Below, piece after piece: positions 7,838 through 13,343 of a stretch of DNA of 29,838 bases. Position numbers and translations under genes: made by a program. The notes beneath the pieces are model-generated. The model saw only the letters and a list, made by a program, of their open reading frames with translations, did not search any database and had not been told where the DNA came from. The first letter of the stretch is position 1. Each line of letters starts with the position of its first letter. The DNA lies in IMG/VR virus record IMGVR_UViG_3300028610_000670, positions 1-29,838 of that record; one strand, given 5' to 3'. Source of the stretch: a virus.

Positions 7838-7918
7838 TGTTTAGGCACTTTACAATCCTGTCGGGCAGGAATTACCCTATGCACCTGCCGACGAAATTGT
7901 ACGGAGCCATGGGGTTTT

Positions 7919-8221
7919 TCAGGAAACTAACCGAATTGCTACGACGTGCTCGTTATGTAACCCACCGTGTAGTAAGGCTTTACGTCCGTTTCTGGAGTCG
8001 AAATAGATCACCAAATCGAAGAACGGTAGGGGCTTGACGGTCCAAGGTTCCGCGCGCACGGTCAATTGCCCGATTATCAAACGACCGACGAGACCCGAAA
8101 GGTAGGACGTGTCCCCCGGCTCATGCGAGAGCCAAACACGCCGGAACCCGCCAGCTTGAACGAATGACACCACGTCGTCACTGCTCACGGATCGTTCCAT
8201 CGGTCGACGTGCGTCGATCAT
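7919..8221 (-). CDS. Hypothetical alpha/beta protein, weakly like a degenerate receiver fold
   Basis: 100 residues from ATG 8221, which overlaps the stop of the upstream membrane-peptide gene (ATGA). A GTG at 8242 gives a longer version. The order is MIDARRPMERSVSSDDVV, then SFVQAGGFRRVWLSHEPGDT, then FFDLVIYFDSRNGRKALLHG. The strand-helix-strand layout with VWLSHEPGD recalls the VSLDHDLG turn of cREC-type receiver domains in phages, and the later YFDSRNGRKAL lies where those have HS-x-N. The usual acidic pair is not preserved, so activity cannot be assumed. The similarity is weak and the function is unknown. Confidence 0.6.
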   Translation of the reverse strand: MIDARRPMERSVSSDDVVSFVQAGGFRRVWLSHEPGDTSYLSGLVGRLIIGQLTVRAEPWTVKPLPFFDLVIYFDSRNGRKALLHGGLHNEHVVAIRLVS

Positions 8222-8295
8222 CGTCCACGCCACGTCGCCCACGTCAGAATCAACACGACGAACATCACAGCAAATCGTGTGACAACGTCTGACAC
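8218..8295 (-). CDS. 25-residue single-pass membrane peptide
   Basis: GTG start at 8295, right after the previous TAG, with TTAGGCAG upstream. The product is MSDVVTRFAV followed by MFVVLILTWATWRGR: a short polar lead, about 15 hydrophobic residues and a basic end. Its TGA overlaps the next ATG as ATGA, which supports translation in series. No family can be assigned at this length. It is one of at least five tiny membrane proteins in 8.2-11.9 kb. Confidence 0.55.
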   Translation of the reverse strand: MSDVVTRFAVMFVVLILTWATWRGR

Positions 8296-8296
8296 T

Positions 8297-8476
8297 CTAC
8301 TGCCTAAGCCGGAACTGTTTACGCTTGCCCGGATTGGCTCGTTTCTCATATCGGTTTTCAATGTTCAATACCCATCGAATCGTGCTGTGACAGAGCCCTG
8401 TCATCACTCGCAATTGGTGAACCGTGGTCCAAAATCTGCACGCTCCGGCGACCGTTCCTTGTCCTCCGACCCTCAT
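8297..8476 (-). CDS. 59-residue basic helical protein, possible HTH
   Basis: ATG 8476 to TAG 8297. The product starts MRVGGQGTVAGACRFW and continues TTVHQLRVMTGLCHSTIRWV, then LNIENRYEKRANPGKRKQFR. The middle fits helix-turn-helix spacing (helix QLRVMTG, turn LCH, helix STIRWVLNI), followed by a very basic tail. It lies exactly between the WLTR-domain gene upstream and the membrane peptide downstream with minimal spacing. The Shine-Dalgarno is weak. A DNA- or RNA-binding role is only a suggestion. Confidence 0.5.
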   Translation of the reverse strand: MRVGGQGTVAGACRFWTTVHQLRVMTGLCHSTIRWVLNIENRYEKRANPGKRKQFRLRQ

Positions 8477-8490
8477 AGTTCTGTCACTTT

Positions 8491-8883
8491 TTATTTTTGG
8501 CCCACCACTATCCGAACAACCTGCGAGAAGCTTTTTTCGTTTCTACACATTGCTTGCTCGACCGTTACTGATCCCGGTTCGTTGTTATCCGGCTCGTCGT
8601 CGTCATCAATGTCATCGTCCGAATTGTTAGTGGCGTCTTGAATCTGAGTCCTCTTTTTTTCCGCTTCGGCACGAGTCAGCCAAAGATGGGGCGGTCCACC
8701 TGTAACGTCCGTAACGTAAGACCATGGCCCCCGTCGGTACCTCACTCGAATTGCGTACCACGGTTCTTTTTGTGCTCTCAATCCCGCAGTTATCCAGCCG
8801 TTACCCGTTTCTATCGGTATTCCGGCAAATTGTCCATACTGCTGAATCCGCGTAGCTGCTGTTGACCGTTTCTTTTTCTTCAT
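8491..8883 (-). CDS. WLTR-domain protein with acidic insertion
   Basis: 130 residues. A basic lead (MKKKKRSTAATRIQQYGQF) is followed by one copy of the domain repeated in this region: EPWYAIRVRYRRGPWSYV (about 40-57), GGPPHLWLTRAEAEKKR (about 62-78) and a closing strand FSQVVRIVVGQK (119-130). Between the helix and the last strand sits an Asp/Asn-rich insertion of about 20 residues (DDDIDDDDEPDNNEPG). The fold is probably three strands plus a helix. The function is unknown. The ATG overlaps the stop of the related upstream gene (ATGA-type coupling). Confidence 0.75.
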   Translation of the reverse strand: MKKKKRSTAATRIQQYGQFAGIPIETGNGWITAGLRAQKEPWYAIRVRYRRGPWSYVTDVTGGPPHLWLTRAEAEKKRTQIQDATNNSDDDIDDDDEPDNNEPGSVTVEQAMCRNEKSFSQVVRIVVGQK

Positions 8884-9173
8884 AGTTTTCCCTCTTGTTC
8901 AGGTACGATTTTGACGACTCGCGCCCATAAATTTTTCCCGTGCTGATATTTCAATTCTCTTACACGCTTCTCCGCTTCCTTACGTGTCAGCCACAGTTTC
9001 GGCGGACCTTCGGCTACAACTCTCTCGTAATCGTAGCCTTCCCAAGAATTGTCGGATATTCTCAAATTCCATTTGACAGCCCACCACGGCCCGAATAAAA
9101 CTTTTGAGTTTGGCTCTGTAGCTATCTCAACTGTACCCAATGTAATCAGTCGCGTTGTTCGTTTTCTTTTCAT
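8880..9173 (-). CDS. WLTR-domain protein, single copy
   Basis: 97 residues from ATG 9173, which overlaps the upstream TGA (ATGA) and has GAGAGGAAA before it. A much longer start at 9290 would run through the upstream gene and is rejected. A basic start MKRKRTTRLITLG leads to the domain: GPWWAVKWNLRISDNSW (28-44), then EGPPKLWLTRKEAEKRVREL (55-74), then WARVVKIVPEQ (83-93). The shared core is [PG]PW[YW]-[VA]-V, GPP-x-x-WLTR-x-x-AE, and a last RVV-x-I strand. No catalytic motif and no known family. Confidence 0.75.
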   Translation of the reverse strand: MKRKRTTRLITLGTVEIATEPNSKVLFGPWWAVKWNLRISDNSWEGYDYERVVAEGPPKLWLTRKEAEKRVRELKYQHGKNLWARVVKIVPEQEGKL

Positions 9174-9346
9174 CGCTGTTTCCTCTCGTGCCGTTGCAAT
9201 GCTACAAGCGCTGCCTGGATCGTCAGTGTCAGTTGACTCGTCGATCCGTCTAAGAGAACTTCGGGGCCACGATAGAGATTCCACGCCCAACGATCACCAC
9301 GGAGTTTCCAAATGCTGATCGAAAACGTTTTTCGTTTACCAGTCAT
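9170..9346 (-). CDS. 58-residue beta-alpha protein
   Basis: ATG 9346 overlaps the stop of the upstream basic peptide gene as ATGA, and its own TGA overlaps the next ATG the same way. The order is MTGKRKTFSISIWKLRGDRW, then AWNLYRGPEVLLDGSTSQL, then TLTIQAALVALQRHERKQR. The pattern of two or three strands (with W-x-W and GPE-V-LLDG) and one helix resembles a shrunken WLTR domain, but the PPWY and WLTR residues are not present, so I do not place it in that family. Confidence 0.6.
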   Translation of the reverse strand: MTGKRKTFSISIWKLRGDRWAWNLYRGPEVLLDGSTSQLTLTIQAALVALQRHERKQR

Positions 9347-9471
9347 CTTCGTTTTCTCCGTTTGGGTCGCTGCTGAATCTTCGTACCTTTTCTCGTGCTC
9401 TTTTTCTTCCTACGTTTTTTTCTCAGCTTCCAACTACATGTTAGCCTAGTAATTTCTTTTGCGTTGTTCAT
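9343..9471 (-). CDS. 42-residue highly basic peptide
   Basis: ATG 9471 overlaps the preceding stop (ATGA), and the end overlaps the next start (ATGA). The product is MNNAKEITRLTCSWKLRKK followed by an almost continuous Arg/Lys run to the stop (…KRRKRR). Roughly half of all residues are Lys or Arg. It may bind RNA, DNA or membrane phospholipid; nothing more can be said. Being coupled at both ends makes it unlikely to be chance. Confidence 0.55.
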   Translation of the reverse strand: MNNAKEITRLTCSWKLRKKRRKKKSTRKGTKIQQRPKRRKRR

Positions 9472-9701
9472 AGCACACACGACCAACAAACGAGTTTCCA
9501 ACCCGTACTAGACAAAACGGACGTCATATTTTCGTCCGTCATGGGCCGTCCGCATTCGTTACAACGCAATACGGCTCGGTCACGCGAGGATCGCGACTCG
9601 TCCGGCCAAATCCACCAAACGAGAATGAACAGAGCGCCACAAGCGAGGAAAGCCCCTCCAATGAGCCACAGCAACACGGTAATCGGTTCGGCTTCTGGCA
9701 T
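9468..9701 (-). CDS. Membrane-anchored zinc-ribbon protein A
   Basis: 77 residues from ATG 9701, chosen because GGAGAGG lies 8 bases upstream; a TTG at 9719 is inside that site. Residues about 5-32 (ITVLLWLIGGAFLACGALFI, then LVWWIW) form one transmembrane helix. The cytoplasmic part has CNECGRPM … CWSC, a zinc ribbon with two C-x2-C pairs. The layout matches that of the protein at 9793-10044. No partner is known. It may tether a zinc domain to the inner membrane. Confidence 0.7.
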   Translation of the reverse strand: MPEAEPITVLLWLIGGAFLACGALFILVWWIWPDESRSSRDRAVLRCNECGRPMTDENMTSVLSSTGWKLVCWSCVL

Positions 9702-9706
9702 GATGT

Positions 9707-9796
9707 TTATCCTCTCCAATGGTCTCGGAAGAAATCACGTATTCCGACCATGAGCCACCACAGACCAAACAAAATGAACCAATCCCAAAACGTCAT
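9707..9796 (-). CDS. 29-residue aromatic membrane peptide
   Basis: ATG 9796 overlaps the upstream TGA (ATGA); stop TAA at 9707. The product is MTFWDWFILFGLWWLMVGIR followed by DFFRDHWRG: Trp/Phe-rich hydrophobic helix with a charged end. A longer in-frame start at 9910 lies inside the upstream gene and is rejected. The gene sits between two membrane-anchored zinc-ribbon genes. No family is assignable. Confidence 0.55.
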   Translation of the reverse strand: MTFWDWFILFGLWWLMVGIRDFFRDHWRG

Positions 9797-10044
9797 AGCC
9801 CGACCCCTCCTTGGCATTGCGGACAAATCGTCTTGACGTTTCGCTGTCGCATATCGCGAATAACTTGACGATCGACGTTTACCTCTATCGGTCTCTTGCA
9901 CGTGTCGCAACGAATTATTCCATGTTCAAGGTCGTAACGTTCCCCTCGGGTCTTGTAGCGTTGATAGATGAGAATTGCCCCAAGCACCACGATTAGCAAT
10001 ACCCACGCCACAACCAAAGCTCCGAGAATTTTCAACCAAATCAT
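9793..10044 (-). CDS. Membrane-anchored zinc-ribbon protein B
   Basis: 83 residues from ATG 10044, with GGGAGCG about 7 bases upstream (a TTG at 10059 gives a longer form). Residues 2-27 are one transmembrane helix (MIWLKILGALVVAWVLLIVV, then LGAILIY). The soluble part carries IIRCDTCKRPI … TICPQC, two C-x2-C pairs spaced like those of protein A. The stretches [IV][IL]RC-x-x-C-x-RP[IM] are nearly the same in both, so the two are probably diverged duplicates. Confidence 0.75.
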   Translation of the reverse strand: MIWLKILGALVVAWVLLIVVLGAILIYQRYKTRGERYDLEHGIIRCDTCKRPIEVNVDRQVIRDMRQRNVKTICPQCQGGVGL

Positions 10045-10045
10045 A

Positions 10046-10630
10046 CTATTCGCTCCCAAATGCCGTCACCCGTACCAAATAAGACGTTGAACGTTTCAAT
10101 CTCCACGCTCGGATTAGCGCACGCTCCCTACTCAACCAAACTCTTGGCGGCCCTCCGTAAACCGCTAGGCGTTGTGTCTGCCAATTGCCTCCGTTTATTT
10201 TAGGATGACACTGCACCACATACCACGGAGGTTTGTAGAATCTGTCACGTCGTCCGTTCGTATGTTCTACGCGCGCATCTACAGACGTATACACGGTTTG
10301 CGAAGTTTGGTCGTGTCGTTTCGGATGGATGTAATTCAACCATTTAGCGGTTTCGCTCTCGACTACTGAGAAAATTTCGACGACACGGGTATCGTAGCAG
10401 TTCTTGAATTTATTCGTGCCTCTTTTCAGAAACGCTGCGCGATCATCAGCCGACCTTTTGGCGAGCCATACTCTTGGCGGGCCTTCGGTGAAGTATCCGC
10501 CTAACATGCGTTCGGTCTCCCAGTCGTCCCCAAAATACGCCATCGTCTGTACGACGTACCACGGCGGATTCCAGTCTGATCCGATGCTATGCTCTATCGC
10601 TACTTGTACATCCTTGTAGCTAGGTTTCAT
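10046..10630 (-). CDS. Protein with two WLTR domains
   Basis: 194 residues containing the local repeat domain twice. Copy 1 has NPPWYVVQTMAYFGDDW (21-37), EGPPRVWLAKRSADDRAAFL (49-68) and TRVVEIF (81-87). Copy 2 has KPPWYVVQCHPKINGGNW (133-150), GGPPRVWLSRERALIRAWRL (159-178) and LVRVTAFG (185-192). A 45-residue linker with no clear structure separates them. The first copy replaces WLTR by WLAK, the second by WLSR. It overlaps the upstream gene by 4 bases. The function is unknown; repeated fusion suggests a small binding module rather than an enzyme. Confidence 0.8.
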   Translation of the reverse strand: MKPSYKDVQVAIEHSIGSDWNPPWYVVQTMAYFGDDWETERMLGGYFTEGPPRVWLAKRSADDRAAFLKRGTNKFKNCYDTRVVEIFSVVESETAKWLNYIHPKRHDQTSQTVYTSVDARVEHTNGRRDRFYKPPWYVVQCHPKINGGNWQTQRLAVYGGPPRVWLSRERALIRAWRLKRSTSYLVRVTAFGSE

Positions 10631-11046
10631 CGTCTACACCTATCACACCACTGTAGCCCTTTTTCGTCCTTGACAGTCGCGTTTGTGGAACATGGAATCG
10701 GTCCGGTTGCTCCCGGTTGTGTCCCTTCGCATTGCCATGTAATCGCACGACCGTGAACGTCTGCCGGTAGATGTACGAACACTTCCTTGGATTCTGGTCT
10801 ACGTGTTAAGGGTTTCGTTGGATAGTCGATACCTAGCTCTAGTATCCGTGTCTCCAATTGTTTGTCAAGCTTCTTCGCGTAGCCCTCCGCGACGTCACGA
10901 GTCAGCCATATATGTGGCGGACCATTGGTTATCGATCGTACGGTTTTCCACACCTTTGACTCACCGCGTACGCGAAACTGTACGACGTACCACGGTGGGC
11001 GTTGCTCACCTACGTTACCCGTTTCAAGCTCTGGTCTCACGCCCAT
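10627..11046 (-). CDS. WLTR domain fused to a zinc ribbon
   Basis: 139 residues. One WLTR copy at about 17-72: RPPWYVVQFRVRGESKVW, NGPPHIWLTRDVAEGYAKKL, LETRILEL. It is followed by a zinc-ribbon-like C-terminus with C106, C119, C134 and C137 (ending WCDRCRR). ATG 11046 overlaps the upstream stop region; a GTG at 11040 forming a GTGA overlap is an alternative. The fusion to a zinc ribbon suggests that the family binds nucleic acid or protein. This is inference. Confidence 0.75.
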   Translation of the reverse strand: MGVRPELETGNVGEQRPPWYVVQFRVRGESKVWKTVRSITNGPPHIWLTRDVAEGYAKKLDKQLETRILELGIDYPTKPLTRRPESKEVFVHLPADVHGRAITWQCEGTQPGATGPIPCSTNATVKDEKGLQWCDRCRR

Positions 11047-11444
11047 GGATTACACAATCTCAAATCGTGATAGAGACCCTCTGTACAATTTAGAATAACA
11101 TTTCGAGTAGGTTCGTCGATGCTACACCTTGAGTCTATAAGACCGTCTGCCATGAGTCTCGTTACAGAATTCGGGTACAATGGATTGCACGGCACCGACG
11201 CTTGTTCGCAACGACACTTCATAACAAGATCGTAAAGTGCCGTCGGTAGTTCGGCACGCAAGTGTTGTAGTTTTAGTATGACGGCGACTACTAATCCTTT
11301 CGCCTCTACTGTGCCGTTTTTCAGCTTGACCGTCGGACTAGGTTCTGCGCCGCCCGATTGTGATACGTCGCGTGGCGACGCACCCGGAGAATTTTCTAGT
11401 GCTCTTAAATCGTCCCCCGGTGTTGTGTGTCCTATTCGTCTCAT
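11037..11444 (-). CDS. Hypothetical protein, possible winged-helix C-terminus
   Basis: 135 residues with a strong start signal: ATG 11444 preceded by GGAGGTAA. Residues 1-45 are disordered (Gly, Ser, Pro rich). From about 48 it is helical: EAKGLVVAVILKLQHLRAEL, then PTALYDLVMKCRCEQ, then NSVTRLMADGLIDSRCSIDE and RNVILNCTEGLYHDLRL. The last two pieces look like a recognition helix followed by a beta wing. It contains six Cys but not in clean pairs. Family not recognised. Confidence 0.65.
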   Translation of the reverse strand: MRRIGHTTPGDDLRALENSPGASPRDVSQSGGAEPSPTVKLKNGTVEAKGLVVAVILKLQHLRAELPTALYDLVMKCRCEQASVPCNPLYPNSVTRLMADGLIDSRCSIDEPTRNVILNCTEGLYHDLRLCNPWA

Positions 11445-11446
11445 CG

Positions 11447-11512
11447 TTACCTCCCTCGCGCTATGCGCTCAAAAATGAATCCAAGAACAAGAGCAAGAAT
11501 TATCCATCCCAC
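11447..11512 (-). CDS. 21-residue membrane peptide
   Basis: GTG 11512 has TAGGAG about 9 bases upstream. The product MGWIILALVLGFIFERIARGR is a single hydrophobic helix with a basic tail. Its stop TAA lies inside the Shine-Dalgarno sequence of the next gene, a typical coupled arrangement. Although very short, signal, composition and spacing all agree. No homologue can be named. Confidence 0.5.
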   Translation of the reverse strand: MGWIILALVLGFIFERIARGR

Positions 11513-11559
11513 GATTTTTTTCTCCTAGAGTGTCGGTTCGTTTTCCTTTGCCCAGTCTC

Positions 11560-11904
11560 CTATAATGGCTGAATCGTTTTTAGCTCAACATCAGTGTGTA
11601 GAATCGAATACACAACGGTGCCTCTCAGTTTCAAAACAAGGAAGAATGTTTCGATAATTGCTACGTCGTATTCGTGGACTAGCGCGGGTTCTCCCCTTCG
11701 TTTGATTTCATAGCGTCCTGTTCTACCGCCCGCTACGCGATGACTCGTATCCGTCCCCGGCACAACGTTTGAGAACAGTCTCGGATATTCTACTACAGGT
11801 TCGGCGCGTCCCTTTTTACGTCGTGAACGATACGCCCAACAAACACAAACAATCGCAATAAACGCCGCGATCCAATCTGTTTTGACCCAAGTAATCTCTC
11901 CCAC
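11560..11904 (-). CDS. Single-pass membrane protein of unknown function
   Basis: 114 residues from GTG 11904, with AAGGGAG 6 bases upstream. A membrane helix lies at about 10-25 (DWIAAFIAIVCVCWAY), stopped by RSRRKKGR. The soluble part is beta-rich: TGRYEIKRRGEPALVHEY, DVAIIETFFLVLKLRGTVVY, SILHTDVELKTI. The positive residues after the helix put the C-terminus in the cytoplasm. It belongs to the series of small membrane genes around it. Confidence 0.7.
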   Translation of the reverse strand: MGEITWVKTDWIAAFIAIVCVCWAYRSRRKKGRAEPVVEYPRLFSNVVPGTDTSHRVAGGRTGRYEIKRRGEPALVHEYDVAIIETFFLVLKLRGTVVYSILHTDVELKTIQPL

Positions 11905-11929
11905 GGTTCACTCCCTTATACTACGTGTT

Positions 11930-12199
11930 CTATTCCTTCAAAAAAAACAAAGCAAATTCCATCCGATTAAAACAAGATGAATGCCAATCTATCCCACGAA
12001 ATACCCCCATGCTTCCTGCCCATGTATTGGGGTGTCGATCGTGGGGTGGATTACCTCGAAATCGTCGTTTAACGGTCGCCAGTGAATCTGTTCCACAACA
12101 CGCCCCCATGATATTCGACCGATGCGCAAACCGCAACCGAGAAACGCGGGACGGAAACGTTTCGATTTTCCGTGTCGCAGAATCGTCAAAAGTGTACAT
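11930..12199 (-). CDS. Doubtful CDS following an inverted repeat
   Basis: An 89-residue frame from ATG 12199 to TAG 11930 begins MYTFDDSATRKIETF and ends NRMEFALFFLKE. A competing frame, 11989-12189, opens only with TTG but reads more like protein (WGRVVEQIHWRPLNDDFEVI, then HPTIDTPIHGQEAWGYFVG). Neither has a clear Shine-Dalgarno, and both starts fall inside a 10-base inverted repeat. I cannot decide between them, and the stretch may be partly non-coding. No family recognised for either product. Confidence 0.3.
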   Translation of the reverse strand: MYTFDDSATRKIETFPSRVSRLRFAHRSNIMGACCGTDSLATVKRRFRGNPPHDRHPNTWAGSMGVFRGIDWHSSCFNRMEFALFFLKE

Positions 12200-12226
12200 T
12201 TTAGGGGGTCTTATCCGTACACTTTT
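12188..12226 (-). terminator. Perfect 10-base inverted repeat, terminator or operator candidate
   Basis: Arms AAAAGTGTAC and GTACACTTTT (12188-12197 and 12217-12226) are exact complements with 19 bases between. On the minus strand the second arm ends in TTTT, so a transcript would form a hairpin ending in U residues. The large loop makes it an unusual terminator; a dimer-binding operator is the alternative. It covers the stop of the zinc-ribbon gene and the possible start of the next frame. Confidence 0.5.
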
Positions 12227-12377
12227 CTCGGTTCGGGCCGAGTTGTAACGGCCAATCTCCGATTTTTTGGCACGCAAACTCCGAATCCTCGCTCGCTTTG
12301 CACTCTGGACAAAGCCGATTCCCGAACACAAGAACGAGATTCGGGCATAGTACGCATTCCTTGGGGTCTTTGGGCAT
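12201..12377 (-). CDS. 58-residue zinc-ribbon protein
   Basis: ATG 12377 has GGGAG 8 bases upstream and follows the MazG-like gene by 4 bases. The product starts MPKDPKECVLCPNLVLVFGN and continues RLCPECKASEDSEFACQKIG. C8-C11 and C23-C26 form a compact zinc knuckle pair. The rest is polar. It continues the run of zinc proteins upstream. Found by hand translation; the stop is TAA at 12201-12203. Confidence 0.65.
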   Translation of the reverse strand: MPKDPKECVLCPNLVLVFGNRLCPECKASEDSEFACQKIGDWPLQLGPNREKCTDKTP

Positions 12378-12381
12378 ATTC

Positions 12382-13008
12382 TCAGCTCCCGTTTTGATTC
12401 TCGCTGCACCGATAGCATTTTCCGCCGGGTTCTTGAACCGCGATCCCGCAGCGCACGCAATCGTGAAGCTTCGCTACGCTTTGCTCTATCTCACGTGTTG
12501 TGGGTGTCGCAAATTGACACTCAACACACATTCCCTCTATACGTTTCGTCGGCATCGGGCCGCCACAGCCTGGACACTTTGGATCATCAACAGGTTGCAA
12601 GTCCCCGAAGTCTATCTGAGACGTATTCGGTTGCTCCTTGCGATGCACCTTAAACGGGAAAAGAACATCCGACAATTTATCCACCCGTTCCTCTGGAATC
12701 GTAGCCGGTGGCGCTCCAGCTATTTGCGACGGGGGCAATAGATGATTACGATGACTGATCGCTTCCATCCATGACGTACAAACGGCCATGACTTCAATAA
12801 GTTCTTTCACGTCAACCAATGTAGGATTCGCGACAGGGGGCGACTCGCGAATTAACAAAAATAGCCTGTCTATGATTGACTTGGAAACCTCGCCTACCTC
12901 TTCGGATAGAATACCGAACCAAACTAGGTCGGCGTGATCCCGATCACCATGTAGGTCGCGCTGCCGACCCTGTTCCAATTCGATAAGCGCTACAAGATGT
13001 TCATTCAT
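12382..13008 (-). CDS. MazG-like NTP pyrophosphohydrolase fused to two zinc ribbons
   Basis: 208 residues. Residues about 8-88 fit the all-alpha MazG-like fold: RQRDLHGDRDHADLVWFGIL, SEEVGEVSKSI with the metal-binding E37-x2-E40, and a second pair in VKELIEVMAV (E69, E72, where the usual last residue is Asp). MazG enzymes hydrolyse (d)NTPs or ppGpp-type nucleotides to monophosphates. The C-terminal part carries C145-C148/C161-C164 and C184-C187/C198-C201, two zinc ribbons (CPGCGG, CVEC; CVRCG, CYRC). ATG 13008 overlaps the upstream stop (ATGA). Ribbon fusion is not standard for the family; the Glu-for-Asp change leaves activity open. Confidence 0.75.
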   Translation of the reverse strand: MNEHLVALIELEQGRQRDLHGDRDHADLVWFGILSEEVGEVSKSIIDRLFLLIRESPPVANPTLVDVKELIEVMAVCTSWMEAISHRNHLLPPSQIAGAPPATIPEERVDKLSDVLFPFKVHRKEQPNTSQIDFGDLQPVDDPKCPGCGGPMPTKRIEGMCVECQFATPTTREIEQSVAKLHDCVRCGIAVQEPGGKCYRCSENQNGS

Positions 13009-13331
13009 GGTAGTTTTCTACCGAAGGTATCGCCTTTTTGTGCCTGAGTTTCCTTGAAATTTGCTTGTGCTGTCATCGCTGTAGACGATAGCTCAGCGCC
13101 GGTGCGTCTCATGTTCTCGTCGCGTATAGCTACGCACTTACCGCAAATGTGCCGGTCTGCCGCAGTTTGTTCAAAACCGTAGTGTTTCCACCACGAATCC
13201 ACGGCGCGAGCGACCGAACTAACCCACCGTGTAACGTTGTCGCATTGCGGCCGATCACACCGTATCTGGAACTTATCCCCTCCGGCAATCCCACACTCCC
13301 CTACAGTGTCTACCTGTTTGTACAGTCCCAT
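13005..13331 (-). CDS. Single zinc-finger unit protein
   Basis: 108 residues. Residues about 22-67 repeat the motif of the large array protein upstream: FQIRCDRPQCDNVTRWVSSV, then SWWKHYGF, then RHICGKC, that is C-x4-C, a helix with aromatic residues, then C-x2-C instead of C-x2-H. The tail (TAMTAQANFKETQAQKGDTF) is polar and probably disordered. ATG 13331 has AAAGGG 7 bases upstream. It probably derives from, or works with, the array protein. Confidence 0.7.
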   Translation of the reverse strand: MGLYKQVDTVGECGIAGGDKFQIRCDRPQCDNVTRWVSSVARAVDSWWKHYGFEQTAADRHICGKCVAIRDENMRRTGAELSSTAMTAQANFKETQAQKGDTFGRKLP

Positions 13332-13343
13332 CGGTTGCCCTTT

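Noticed and set aside
7390-7884. A 164-codon frame overlapping the terminase small subunit candidate
   Set aside because: Cys/Arg/Ser-rich composition without helical pattern; the 7397-7837 frame is far more protein-like.
11930-12460. A 176-codon minus frame extending upstream of 12199
   Set aside because: Its first half overlaps the zinc-ribbon gene and the end of the MazG-like gene, both better supported.
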